In this document: positions 42,266 to 50,913 of the stretch, in pieces | Numbering within the stretch: the stretch's first letter is position 1 | Layout of the letters: each line of letters begins with the position of its first letter | From: Dactylosporangium sp. AC04546 | GTDB lineage: Bacteria; Actinomycetota; Actinomycetes; Mycobacteriales; Micromonosporaceae | Assembly: GCF_022095675.1 (NCBI RefSeq) | Contig: NZ_JAHYSG010000032.1 | Location: 47,680 to 111,679 of the forward strand | Length of the DNA stretch: 64,000 nucleotides | Direction of reading: 5' to 3' | Position numbers and translations under genes: made by a program | Notes under the pieces: generated by a model | The model's database searches: none | The model's input: only the letters and a program-made list of their open reading frames with translations | What the model was told of the DNA's origin: nothing

Positions 42266-43071
42266 GCCGGTACCTCGACGTTCCATTGTGGAGGACGTCG
42301 CTGCACGAAGGCGCGCGCACCCTCCAGGAAGTCGGGGTGGGTCCACTGCCGGCGGGCCAGTTCCCAGCCGTACTCCAGGGCCTCCTGGTGCGGCCGTTCG
42401 GCGGCCCCCCAGATCGCCTGCTTCGAGCGCGACACCGCACTCGGGGAGTTGGCGGCGATGGCCACGGCCAGCTCCCATGCGGTGTCCATCAGGCCGGCCG
42501 CCGGCACCAGCTCGTCGACCAGGCCCAGCTGGTACGCGCGTGCCGCGTCGAGCCGGAAACCCTTGCCCGTCAAGGTCATCCGCAGCACGGTACCCAGCGG
42601 CAGCCGGCGGGCCAGGCCGATGTTCTCCACCGCACCGACCTGCCCGACGCTGACATGGGTGTCCATGAACTGGGCGTGGTCGGCGGCCACGACGACGTCC
42701 GCGTCCGCGACGAAGTGCAGCCCGCCCCCGGCGACCAGCCCGTTCACGGCGCAGATGACGGGCTTCCACACCTGGTTCTGCAACGGTGACCAGACGATGT
42801 CCTCGGCCACCGTGCCCTGGCCGGACGTGGTCGTGCCGGTGTCGGCAACCTCGCGGACGTCGGCGCCGGTACAGAAGTGCCGGTCCCCGGTGCCGGTGAC
42901 GATGACCACCCGTACCGACGGATCGTCACGCACCTTCGCCCATAGCTCGCGCAGCCGGGGCCGCATCCGCCGGGACAGTGCGTTGCCCACGTCCGGCCGG
43001 TTGAGCCGGATGGTGGCGATGCCGTCGCGCTCGTCGTACTCGATGCCCTCGTTCGTCAAACCGTTCGTCAT
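42262..43071 (-). CDS. Crotonase-family protein lacking the classical catalytic glutamates
   Basis: A 269-residue enoyl-CoA hydratase/isomerase-fold protein: FCTGADVREVADTG, AVNGLVAGGGLHFVADADVV. At the two positions of the hydratase glutamates it has DTHVSVGQVG (His) and TVLRMTLTG (Arg), so simple hydration is unlikely. Crotonases without them can be C-C hydrolases, isomerases or dehalogenases. Since the operon has a separate MaoC hydratase divergently encoded, this protein may do a ring-opening or other non-hydratase step (inferred). Confidence 0.88.
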   Translation of the reverse strand: MTNGLTNEGIEYDERDGIATIRLNRPDVGNALSRRMRPRLRELWAKVRDDPSVRVVIVTGTGDRHFCTGADVREVADTGTTTSGQGTVAEDIVWSPLQNQVWKPVICAVNGLVAGGGLHFVADADVVVAADHAQFMDTHVSVGQVGAVENIGLARRLPLGTVLRMTLTGKGFRLDAARAYQLGLVDELVPAAGLMDTAWELAVAIAANSPSAVSRSKQAIWGAAERPHQEALEYGWELARRQWTHPDFLEGARAFVQRRPPQWNVEVPA

Positions 43072-43077
43072 GCCGGC

Positions 43078-44220
43078 CTAGCCCACGATCCGGTCGGCAC
43101 GCAGCCGTCCGATGTCCACTGTGGATAATCCAAGCTCGCCGAGCAGTTCGTCGGTGTGCCGGCTGTAGCCGACCGGCGGGCCCGGCGGGACCGGTGCGGT
43201 CCGGGAGAACCGCGGCGCGGGTGCCGGCTGGGGCGCACCCGCGACCGGGACCAGGGTGCGCCGGGCGGCCAGGTGCGGGTGCGCGGCGGCCTCGGCCATC
43301 GACAGCACCGGCGTGACGCAGGCGTCGGTACCGTCGAAGGCCGCCGTCCACTCGTCCCGGGTGCGGGTGGCGAAGGTCCGGGCGAACGCGGCGGCCTGGG
43401 CCGGCCAGCGCTCCCGGTCGTGCTGCGGAAAGTCGGCGGCGGCCAGCTCGAGCCCGGACAGCAGCTGCGAGTAGAACTGCGGCTCGATCGCGCCGACCGC
43501 CATGAAGCCGCCGTCGCTGGTGCGGTACGTGCGGTAGAACGGCGCACCGCCGTCGAGCACGTTGCTCTCCCGCCGGTCCGACCAGGTGCCGGCGGCCAGC
43601 ATCCCGTGGAACATCGCGGTCAGCGAGACCGCGCCGTCCACCATGGCCGCGTCGATGACCTGCCCGGTCCCGGAGAGCTCCCGTTCCCGCAGGGCGCACG
43701 CGATACCGAAGGCCAGGTACAGCGCTCCCCCGCCGAAGTCGCCGACCAGGTTCAACGGCACCGGCGGTGGCAGCTCGGCCGGCCCCATCGGATGCAGCGC
43801 GCCGGCGATCCCGATGTAGTTGATGTCGTGCCCGGCACGCTGGGCCAGCGGCCCGTCCTGCCCCCAGCCGGTCATCCGCGCGTAGATCAGCCCCGGATTG
43901 CGGTCCAGGCAGGGTTGCGGGCCGGCACCCAGCCGCTCCATCACGCCGGGCCGCATCCCCTCCATCAGCACGTCGGCGCCCGCCACGAGGCGCAGCAACA
44001 GCTCCACGCCCTCGGACCGCTTGAGGTCCAGTGCCACGGTGCGCCGGTGCCGGTGCCGCGGATCCGTCTCGGCGCTCGCTCCCGCGCCCGGCGCGGGGGC
44101 GCCCACCCGGTCGACCCGGATCACCTCGGCACCCATGTCGGCCAGCAGCATCCCGGCGAACGGCACCGGGCCCAGCGCCGCCACCTCGATGACCCGTACC
44201 CCGTGCAGCGGCCCGGACAT
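43078..44220 (-). CDS. Family III CoA-transferase, alpha-methylacyl-CoA racemase-like
   Basis: A 380-residue CaiB/BaiF-fold protein. GHDINYIGIAGALHPMG with His131 and PLNLVGDFGGGALYLAFG with Asp161 reproduce the catalytic His-Asp pair of alpha-methylacyl-CoA racemase (His126/Asp156 in the mycobacterial enzyme, same 30-residue spacing). It would invert the configuration at an alpha-methyl carbon so that the next dehydrogenase can act. This is the strongest clue that the operon's substrate gives 2-methyl-branched acyl-CoAs. Confidence 0.9.
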   Translation of the reverse strand: MSGPLHGVRVIEVAALGPVPFAGMLLADMGAEVIRVDRVGAPAPGAGASAETDPRHRHRRTVALDLKRSEGVELLLRLVAGADVLMEGMRPGVMERLGAGPQPCLDRNPGLIYARMTGWGQDGPLAQRAGHDINYIGIAGALHPMGPAELPPPVPLNLVGDFGGGALYLAFGIACALRERELSGTGQVIDAAMVDGAVSLTAMFHGMLAAGTWSDRRESNVLDGGAPFYRTYRTSDGGFMAVGAIEPQFYSQLLSGLELAAADFPQHDRERWPAQAAAFARTFATRTRDEWTAAFDGTDACVTPVLSMAEAAAHPHLAARRTLVPVAGAPQPAPAPRFSRTAPVPPGPPVGYSRHTDELLGELGLSTVDIGRLRADRIVG

Positions 44221-44246
44221 GACGTCTCCCTCTTCGTGTGCTGTGT

Positions 44247-45386
44247 TCATCGCAGTGCTGACACCCCGAGCAGGTGCTTGCCCAGGTGCAGGATCTGGAT
44301 CTGGCTGGTGCCCTCGGGGATGGTCGCCTCCCGCGCGTCGCGGAAGTAGCGCTCCACCGGGGACTCCTCCATCAGCCCGGCCCCGCCGTGCACCTGCAAC
44401 GCCAGCGTGGCCGCCTGACCGGCAGCCTCGCCGCAGTAGTACTTGGCCATCGAGCACTCGTACCGGCCCGGCAGCCCGGCGTCGAGCGTGCGGGCTGCCT
44501 GATAGCCCAGCAGCCGGGCCGTCTCGGTGAGTGTGGCGACCTGCACCACCATCTCCTGCACCAGTTGGAATCCGGCGATCGGGCGGCCGAACTGTTCCCG
44601 GGTGCGGGCGAAGCTCACACAGGACTCCAGGCAGGCCTGGGCCAGCCCGACCGCGCCCATGGCCATGTTCAACCGGCCCAGGTTGACGCCGGCCATCGCC
44701 AGGGCCAGCCCGCGGCCCAGCTCGCCGAGCACGTTGGCTGCGGGTACCCGGGTCTGGTCGAAGACCAGTTCGCAGCTGGTCGTGGCCCGCAGCGGCATGT
44801 GCGGGATGTCGTAGGCCTGGTACTGCGACTCCGTCCGGTCGACCAGGAACGCGCTGACCTCGCCGGTGTCCGGCACGCGGGCCAGCACGACCCCGAAGTC
44901 GCCGGCCAGTGCGTTGGTGATGTACAGCTTCCGCCCGTTGATGACGTAGTCATCCCCGTCAAGCCGGGCTGTCGTGCGCAGCGCCCCGGCGTCGGAGCCC
45001 GCGTCGGGTTCGGTGAGCGCGAACCAGCCGAACCGCTGCCCGGCCAGCAGCGGCCGCAGGAACCGCTCCTTCTGCTCCGGCGTGCCGGCCGTGCTCAGCA
45101 CCCGGGCCAGCATGCTCTGCACGTTGAGCGTGGTGCGCAGCGAACCCCAGCAGCGGCCCGCCTCCTGCATCAGCAGCGCCAGCACCATGTGGCTGGCACC
45201 GTCGCCGCCGTCGGCCACCGGTACCACGCCGCGCACGTACCCGAACTCGTACAGCTCGACCAGCCGATGCCAGGGAAAGGTACGTGCCCGTTCGTGCTCG
45301 GTCACGATCGGCGCGATCTTCGCGTCGAGGTACGAGCGCACACTGTCGCGCAGCAGCCGCTCGTCCTCGTTCAGCAGGACGTCCAT
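44247..45386 (-). CDS. Acyl-CoA dehydrogenase
   Basis: A 379-residue acyl-CoA dehydrogenase: FGWFALTEPDAGSDAGAL, MAKYYCGEAAGQAATLALQV and the C-terminal AREATIPEGTSQIQI, with the catalytic-base Glu in EGTSQIQ as in short/medium-chain enzymes. Desaturates an acyl-CoA, passing electrons to ETF. One of four such paralogues in the operon. Confidence 0.92.
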   Translation of the reverse strand: MDVLLNEDERLLRDSVRSYLDAKIAPIVTEHERARTFPWHRLVELYEFGYVRGVVPVADGGDGASHMVLALLMQEAGRCWGSLRTTLNVQSMLARVLSTAGTPEQKERFLRPLLAGQRFGWFALTEPDAGSDAGALRTTARLDGDDYVINGRKLYITNALAGDFGVVLARVPDTGEVSAFLVDRTESQYQAYDIPHMPLRATTSCELVFDQTRVPAANVLGELGRGLALAMAGVNLGRLNMAMGAVGLAQACLESCVSFARTREQFGRPIAGFQLVQEMVVQVATLTETARLLGYQAARTLDAGLPGRYECSMAKYYCGEAAGQAATLALQVHGGAGLMEESPVERYFRDAREATIPEGTSQIQILHLGKHLLGVSALR

Positions 45387-45396
45387 GGCCGCCGCC

Positions 45397-46167
45397 TCAG
45401 CTGAACCGGCCGCCGGTGACGTGCAGCACGTCCCCGGTGACGAACGAGGCGGCCGGCGAGGCGAGGTACAGCGCGGCGGCGGAGATGTCCTCGGGGGTGC
45501 CGAGGCGGCGGATCGAGTTGGCGCGCTGCGCCCGTTCCGCGATGGCGTCGAACTTCGGGTGCCGGCGGACGGTCTCGGTGGCGACCAGGCCGGGGGCGAT
45601 CGCATTGACCGTGATGTTGTACCGGCCGAGTTCCTTGGCCAGGGTACGGGTCAGGCCGACGATGCCGGCCTTGGCCGCGGCGTAGTTCGCCTGCCCAGGG
45701 TTGCCCAGGTAGGCGCGGGAGCTGATGTTGATGATCCGTCCATAGCCGCGCTCGATCATGCCCGGCGCCACGGCCCGGCTGCACGCGAAGGTGCCGTACA
45801 GGCACACGTTGAGCACCTGGTGCCAGTCGTCGTCGCTCATGGACACCAGCGGCCGGTCCACCGGGAAGCCGGCGTTGTTGACCAGGATGTCGATGCGGCC
45901 GTGGCGCTCGTTCACCTCGGCGGCCATCGCGTCGATGCTCTGCCGGGACGTCACGTCGAGCACGTGCGGATGTGCGTCGATGCCATCCGCGGCGAACTGC
46001 TCGGCACCGCGGGCGGCGGGTTCGGCGGCGATGTCGGCGACGATCACGATGGCGCCGGCCAGCCCGAGTTCCCGGCCGATGGCCAGGCCCAGCCCGCCCG
46101 CTCCACCGGTGACCACGGCCACCTGACCGCGGAGCGACTGTGTTGAAACCGAGGCCGTAGCCGTCAT
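45397..46167 (-). CDS. Short-chain dehydrogenase/reductase (3-hydroxyacyl-CoA dehydrogenase-like)
   Basis: A 256-residue classical SDR: TGGAGGLGLAIG, NNAGFPVDRPL, INISSRAYLGNPGQANYAAAK (catalytic Ser, Tyr-x3-Lys), terminal TGDVLHVTGGRFS. In this context it probably oxidises a 3-hydroxyacyl-CoA. Start overlaps the IclR gene's stop. Confidence 0.9.
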   Translation of the reverse strand: MTATASVSTQSLRGQVAVVTGGAGGLGLAIGRELGLAGAIVIVADIAAEPAARGAEQFAADGIDAHPHVLDVTSRQSIDAMAAEVNERHGRIDILVNNAGFPVDRPLVSMSDDDWHQVLNVCLYGTFACSRAVAPGMIERGYGRIINISSRAYLGNPGQANYAAAKAGIVGLTRTLAKELGRYNITVNAIAPGLVATETVRRHPKFDAIAERAQRANSIRRLGTPEDISAAALYLASPAASFVTGDVLHVTGGRFS

Positions 46168-47015
46168 GTGCGGTACTCCCTGTCCTTCAGAGGTTGGTGG
46201 CCGGCCCAGGACTCGTCCTGACCGACGAGTTCGGTGCGACCGGCGAGCATCTTCGTGATCCGCTCGCAGCATTCGCGCAGCAGTCGCCCGTACAGCGCGG
46301 ATCGTTGTTCGTCCATCTCACTGGTGAAACCCACGGCGGCGGCGACCAGCCGGATCCGCCCGTCCGGCCCGAAGACCGGCGCGGCGACAGTGCTGACGCC
46401 CAGCGCGTAACCCTCGTGGTCGACCGCGAAACCCTGCTCGCGCACGCGTTCCAGATCGCGCAGGAAGATCTCCTTGCGAGTGACGCTCTTGCTGGTGAAC
46501 AGTTGCAGCCCGGTGGCCAGCGCGGCGTTGACCTGCGAGGGCTGGTCGTAGGCGAGGAAGACCCGGCCGAACGAGCCGCCCTGGATCGGCACCGGCGTGC
46601 CGACCTGCAGGGTGATGCGTACCCGGTGCGGGCGTTCCAGCTTGTCGACCAAGATGATCTCGGTCAGGCTGATCCGCCGGTACAGCACGATCGTGACGTT
46701 CATCTGTTCCAGCAGTTCGGCCAGGCTGCGCTTGGCGATGCTGACGTCGTTCATCTGGTTGGCCGCGGCGGCACCGAGCTCGACCAGGGCCGGGCCGAGC
46801 TGGTAGCGCTGCCCGGCGTCGTCGTACTGCACGAGGTTCTCGGCCAGCAGGGTGCGCAGGATGTAGTAGGTGGTGCTCTTGTTCATCCCGGTGGCTTCCA
46901 CCGTCTGCGCCAGCGACATCGAGTCCCGCGCGGCGAGCAGCCTCAGCACCCGTACGGCCCGTTCGATGGCGGGGACTCGGTACTCCTCGGACATGGCACC
47001 ATCACCTCGACTCAT
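46164..47015 (-). CDS. IclR-family transcriptional regulator
   Basis: A 283-residue regulator: winged helix (VPAIERAVRVLRLLAARDSM, then SLAQTVEATGMNKSTTYYIL) and an effector domain (RVREQGFAVDHEGYALGVST, VAAPVFGPDGRIRLVAAAVG). It is embedded in the catabolic operon rather than divergent from it. ATG 47015 overlaps the upstream dehydrogenase stop; a second in-frame ATG at 46994 with a GAGGTGATG site is equally possible. Candidate target: the palindrome at 56256-56271. Confidence 0.9.
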   Translation of the reverse strand: MSRGDGAMSEEYRVPAIERAVRVLRLLAARDSMSLAQTVEATGMNKSTTYYILRTLLAENLVQYDDAGQRYQLGPALVELGAAAANQMNDVSIAKRSLAELLEQMNVTIVLYRRISLTEIILVDKLERPHRVRITLQVGTPVPIQGGSFGRVFLAYDQPSQVNAALATGLQLFTSKSVTRKEIFLRDLERVREQGFAVDHEGYALGVSTVAAPVFGPDGRIRLVAAAVGFTSEMDEQRSALYGRLLRECCERITKMLAGRTELVGQDESWAGHQPLKDREYRT

Positions 47016-48238
47016 CCGCTCACCTCGCCATTGGCCAGACGCCGTGAGATGAGCCGCTTGAGTATCTCCGACGAGCCGTCCGCGATCTGTACCGTCCGCA
47101 TGCTCTGCCACGCCTTCGCGAGCCCCACCTCGGTCGTGATGCCCATCCCGCCGAGCGTCTGCATGGCCCGGTCGATGACATCGGTGGCCATCTCGGTGGC
47201 GAACAGCTTGGCCATCGCCACCTCGGTCAGGGCGGGCCGCCCGGCGTCGACCAGTCCGGCGGCGTGCAACCCCATCAGGTGCGCCGCGTGGATCCGGGTG
47301 GCGGCATCGGCGAGCGGGAACGAGATGCCCTGGTTGTCGAACAGCCGGGTACCGAACGTCTCCCGCCCGGTGGCGAACTCGACCGCCAGGCCCAGCGCCC
47401 AGCGGGCCAACCCGACGCCCTTCGCCGTGTTGTACAGCCGGCCGGTGGCGATGCCGTCCAACCCGAGCGACAGCCCGCCGCCCGGCTCGCCGAACAGCTG
47501 CCAGTCCTCGACGCGCACGTCATCCATCGACAGGATGGCATGCTCGCCGCCCGTCTGGCCGTACAGGCCGATGACGCTGTCCACCCGGAACCCCGGCGCG
47601 TCGGTCGGCACCAGGAAGGCCGAGATGCCCCCCGCCCGGGTCCGTACCCTTTCGGGGTCGGTGACCGCGAAGACGAGGGCCAGGTCGGCATGCGGCCCGT
47701 TGGAGATCCACTGCTTGACGCCGGTGAGCCGCCAACCGCCCGCCTCGGGTACCGCCCGGGTCGACATCTGCCACACGTCCGAGCCGGCGCCCGGCTCGGA
47801 CATCGCGAAGCACATGGTCTGCGCGCCGGACAGGAGGGGGCCGAGGAACGTGTCGCGCAGCCGCTGCCCGGCGCGGGCGAACACCACGCTCGGTCCGGTC
47901 GCCCAGTGCGCCACCACCTCGCTGCCCAGCCAGCCGGCGCTGCCGCAGAGCCGGTTGATGAGCTCCCACGCCGCGTACATGGTGACCGCGCCCTGCCCAC
48001 CGCCGCCGAGCTCCTCGGGAACGCACATCGTGTAGTACCCGGCGCGGGACGAGGCCATCCGGACCGCGCGGCGGTGCTCCTCGACCGCGGCGACGTGCCG
48101 GCCGTCCGGCCCGTACCGCTGGCGCGGGTCGGACAGCAGCGCACCGGCGTCGCGGTGGCGGGCGAGCACCTCGGCGTCGAGGAAGTCGCGCAGCCCGTCC
48201 AGAATCTCCCGGGTCTGCGCCGGCAGCAGTTCGCTCAT
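47012..48238 (-). CDS. Acyl-CoA dehydrogenase
   Basis: A 408-residue acyl-CoA dehydrogenase: MCFAMSEPGAGSDVWQMST, GWRLTGVKQWISNGPHADLA, and the end TVQIADGSSEILKRLISRRL. At the position of EGT in other paralogues it has ADGSSEI, so the base may be placed elsewhere as in long-chain/isovaleryl-type members. Overlaps neighbours on both sides. Confidence 0.91.
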   Translation of the reverse strand: MSELLPAQTREILDGLRDFLDAEVLARHRDAGALLSDPRQRYGPDGRHVAAVEEHRRAVRMASSRAGYYTMCVPEELGGGGQGAVTMYAAWELINRLCGSAGWLGSEVVAHWATGPSVVFARAGQRLRDTFLGPLLSGAQTMCFAMSEPGAGSDVWQMSTRAVPEAGGWRLTGVKQWISNGPHADLALVFAVTDPERVRTRAGGISAFLVPTDAPGFRVDSVIGLYGQTGGEHAILSMDDVRVEDWQLFGEPGGGLSLGLDGIATGRLYNTAKGVGLARWALGLAVEFATGRETFGTRLFDNQGISFPLADAATRIHAAHLMGLHAAGLVDAGRPALTEVAMAKLFATEMATDVIDRAMQTLGGMGITTEVGLAKAWQSMRTVQIADGSSEILKRLISRRLANGEVSG

Positions 48239-50193
48239 GCCTCACCCATCCGTTCGTAGAGCGTCGCGGTGGCCATCCCGTATCCGGTGCACATGACCTG
48301 CAGCCCGTAGCGACCGCCCCGGCGGCGCAGCTCGTACAGCAGGGTGGTGGCCAGCCGGGCGCCTGAGCACCCGGTGGGGTGTCCCAGCGCGATGGCGCCA
48401 CCGTTGACGTTGAGCCGGTCGGGATCGGCGCCTGTCTCCCGCAGCCAGGCCAGCGGGACGCTGGCGAACGCCTCGTTGACCTCGTACAGGTCGATGTCGG
48501 CGAGGGTGAGTCCGGTGCGCTCCAGGATGCGCTGGGTCACCGGGATGACGCCGTGCAGCATCAGGTCGGGTTCCACGCCGACCACCTCGGTGGCCACGAT
48601 CCGGGCCAGCGGTTCCAGGCCGTGCCGTTGCGCCTCGGCGCGGTCGCAGACCAGCACGGCCGCCGCGCCGTCGGTGAGCTGGCTGGAGTTGCCGGCGTGG
48701 TGCACGCCGCCCGCGCCGAAGGCGGGCTCCAGCGTGGCCAGGGCCGCCAGCGAGGTGTCCGGCCGGATGCCCTCGTCGCGCTCCATGAGCCAGCCGGCGT
48801 CGGGCAGCTCGCCAGCCAGCAGCGCAGCGGTGAGGTCGGCGGGCACCGGTACGCACTCGTCGGCGAACCGGCCGTCCCTCCAGGCGGCCTCGGCGTTGCG
48901 GTGGCTGGCCAAGGCGAAGGCGTCCAGCTCGGCCCGGTCCAGGTGCCAGCGGGCGGCGATCCGGTCCGCCGCCACGCCCTGGTCCACCAGCGCGTACCGG
49001 CCCGTGACCGCGGCAGGTGGCGTGACGCCCGCCGCGTCGGCGCCCAGCGGTACCCGGGACATCGACTCGACGCCGGCGGCGATCACCATCCGCTGCTGAC
49101 CGCTCAGCACCGCGTGCGCGGCGAAGTGCAGCGCCTGCTGGCTGGAGCCGCACATCCGGTTGACCGTCACGCCGGGCACCGTGACCGGCAGGCCGGCGGC
49201 CAGCGCGGCTACCCGGGCGATGTTGCGGCCCTGCTCACCGACGGCATTGACGCATCCGGCGATCACGTCGTCCACCGCGTCCGGTGCGATGCCGGCCCGC
49301 TGGACGAGCCTGCGCAGGGTGTAGGCCAGCAGCTCGTCCGGGCGTACCGTGCTCAGCGCGCCCCGGCGACGGCCCAGCGGGGTCCGCAGCGCCGCCACCA
49401 CCACCGCCTCCCGCGGGGTGCCGGCGGCGAGGCGGGTCAGCGGGATGTCCGCGCCGTCGCCGGCCAGCGCAACGGCGGCGCGCAGGTCCTTGGCGACCAT
49501 GCCGGGCGGCAGTACCTCGCGGATCTGGCGGCGGTAGTAGGCGAAGTTGCCGGTCAACCAGGACCGCGCGGTGCCGGAGTCCAGCACCTCCAGCAGCTCC
49601 GCCTCGCCGACACCCGCGTCGGCGCCCACGGCCAGGGCCTCTTCCAACACCTGGAACCCGACGTGCAGCGCGAGGTTGTTGGCCAGCTTCGCGGCCAGTC
49701 CAGCGCCGACCGGACCGACGTGGTGGATCCGGCTGCCCAGGGCGTCGAGGACCGGGCGGACGCGGGCCAACTCGTCCGGGTCGCCGCCGACCATCAGGGT
49801 GAGCTCGCCGCGTCGCGCCAGGGCGTCGCCGCCGGCGACCGCCACGTCCAGCAGTGCCACCCCGGCCGCGCCCGCCTGGGCCGCGACGTCTCGCACGGTG
49901 CCCGGCGAGATGGTGCTGTGCACCAGGATGGTGCCGCCGGGGCGCATCCCGGCCAGCAGACCGGTCACCACGTCGCGGACCTGGCCGTCGTCGTACACCG
50001 CGACGCCCACCACCGTGGCGGCGGCGCCCAGGTCGGCCACCGAGGCCGCGACCCGGGCACCGGGCACCCCGGCGGCGGCCGACGCGTTCACGTCGTACAC
50101 GACCACCGGGAACGCAGCCGCGAGCGTGCCGGCCATCGGCTGGCCGATGTTGCCCAGCCCCACGAAGCCGACCACCACGGTACCGTCGGTCAC
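48235..50193 (-). CDS. In-frame fusion: 3-hydroxyisobutyrate dehydrogenase-like domain + thiolase
   Basis: One 652-codon frame. Residues 1-257 are a beta-hydroxyacid dehydrogenase (GFVGLGNIGQPM; STISPGTVRD; catalytic-type Lys169 in GAGLAAKLANN) lacking about the last 35 residues. Residues 258-652 are a thiolase beginning PREAVVVAALRTPLG, with Cys348 (VNRMCGSS), His605 (LGHPTG) and Cys635 (VMCTGYG). No ATG/GTG lies at the normal thiolase start. The GTG start is three bases past the livF-like stop and the end overlaps the next gene, so both outer borders look native. Either a real bifunctional enzyme or the result of a ~100-bp deletion. Confidence 0.85.
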   Translation of the reverse strand: MTDGTVVVGFVGLGNIGQPMAGTLAAAFPVVVYDVNASAAAGVPGARVAASVADLGAAATVVGVAVYDDGQVRDVVTGLLAGMRPGGTILVHSTISPGTVRDVAAQAGAAGVALLDVAVAGGDALARRGELTLMVGGDPDELARVRPVLDALGSRIHHVGPVGAGLAAKLANNLALHVGFQVLEEALAVGADAGVGEAELLEVLDSGTARSWLTGNFAYYRRQIREVLPPGMVAKDLRAAVALAGDGADIPLTRLAAGTPREAVVVAALRTPLGRRRGALSTVRPDELLAYTLRRLVQRAGIAPDAVDDVIAGCVNAVGEQGRNIARVAALAAGLPVTVPGVTVNRMCGSSQQALHFAAHAVLSGQQRMVIAAGVESMSRVPLGADAAGVTPPAAVTGRYALVDQGVAADRIAARWHLDRAELDAFALASHRNAEAAWRDGRFADECVPVPADLTAALLAGELPDAGWLMERDEGIRPDTSLAALATLEPAFGAGGVHHAGNSSQLTDGAAAVLVCDRAEAQRHGLEPLARIVATEVVGVEPDLMLHGVIPVTQRILERTGLTLADIDLYEVNEAFASVPLAWLRETGADPDRLNVNGGAIALGHPTGCSGARLATTLLYELRRRGGRYGLQVMCTGYGMATATLYERMGEA

Positions 50194-50196
50194 GGC

Positions 50197-50913
50197 TCAG
50201 CCCTCCACGACGGCGCCCATGGCGGCCTGGTAGGCGGCGTCCAGTTCGGCGACGTCATCGTGTTCGGCGACGACCCGGCCGCGCATCAGCACGACGCCAC
50301 CGTCGGCGACCTGGCCGAGCACGCCGATGGTCGGCGCGGCCAGCAGCACGGCGGTGCCCGACCGGGCCAGATCCCGCACGGTGCGCAGCAGGTCCTCCAC
50401 GATCAGCGGGGCCAGCCCGGTGGCCATCTCGTCGAGCAGCAGCACGCTGGGGTCGGTCATCAACGCCCGGGCCACCACCATCATCTGCTGCTCACCGCCC
50501 GAGAGCACGCCGGCCGGCCGGTTGGCGCGGGTCCGCAGGATCGGAAAGCGGTCCAGTGCCTGCTCCACCCGCTCCGGGTCCAGTCGCAGCAGTTCGGCGC
50601 TGACCATCAGGTTCTCCCGGACGCTCATTCGCGCGAAGAGCTGCCGGCCCTGCGGTACCAGGGCGAGCCCGGCCCGGGCCCGGTGCCGGGTGGGCAGCGC
50701 GGAGACGTCCCGGCCGCCGAGGAACACCTGCCCGCCCGCCGGCACGGAGCCGTACATGGCCAGGGCCAGACTGCTCTTGCCGGCGCCGTTGGGGCCGACC
50801 ACCAGGGTCACCCGCCCCGCCGGCACCCGCAGCTCGGTACCGGCGAGGTTCAGCGCGCTGGCCCGTCCGTACCGGACGGTCAGGCCGGAGGCCCGCAGTC
50901 CCGTCTCGCTCAT
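50197..50913 (-). CDS. livF: Branched-chain amino-acid-type ABC transporter ATPase (LivF-like)
   Basis: A 238-residue ATPase: Walker A GPNGAGKSS, LVPQGRQLFARMSVRENLMV (LivF-type Q-loop region), signature LSGGEQQMMVVARAL, Walker B LLLDEMATGLAP. After the Walker B the usual H-loop VEQ reads AAPTIGVLGQVAD, so the conserved His of the switch is not obvious. Membrane-associated, with LivG, LivH and LivM of the same operon. Confidence 0.9.
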   Translation of the reverse strand: MSETGLRASGLTVRYGRASALNLAGTELRVPAGRVTLVVGPNGAGKSSLALAMYGSVPAGGQVFLGGRDVSALPTRHRARAGLALVPQGRQLFARMSVRENLMVSAELLRLDPERVEQALDRFPILRTRANRPAGVLSGGEQQMMVVARALMTDPSVLLLDEMATGLAPLIVEDLLRTVRDLARSGTAVLLAAPTIGVLGQVADGGVVLMRGRVVAEHDDVAELDAAYQAAMGAVVEG

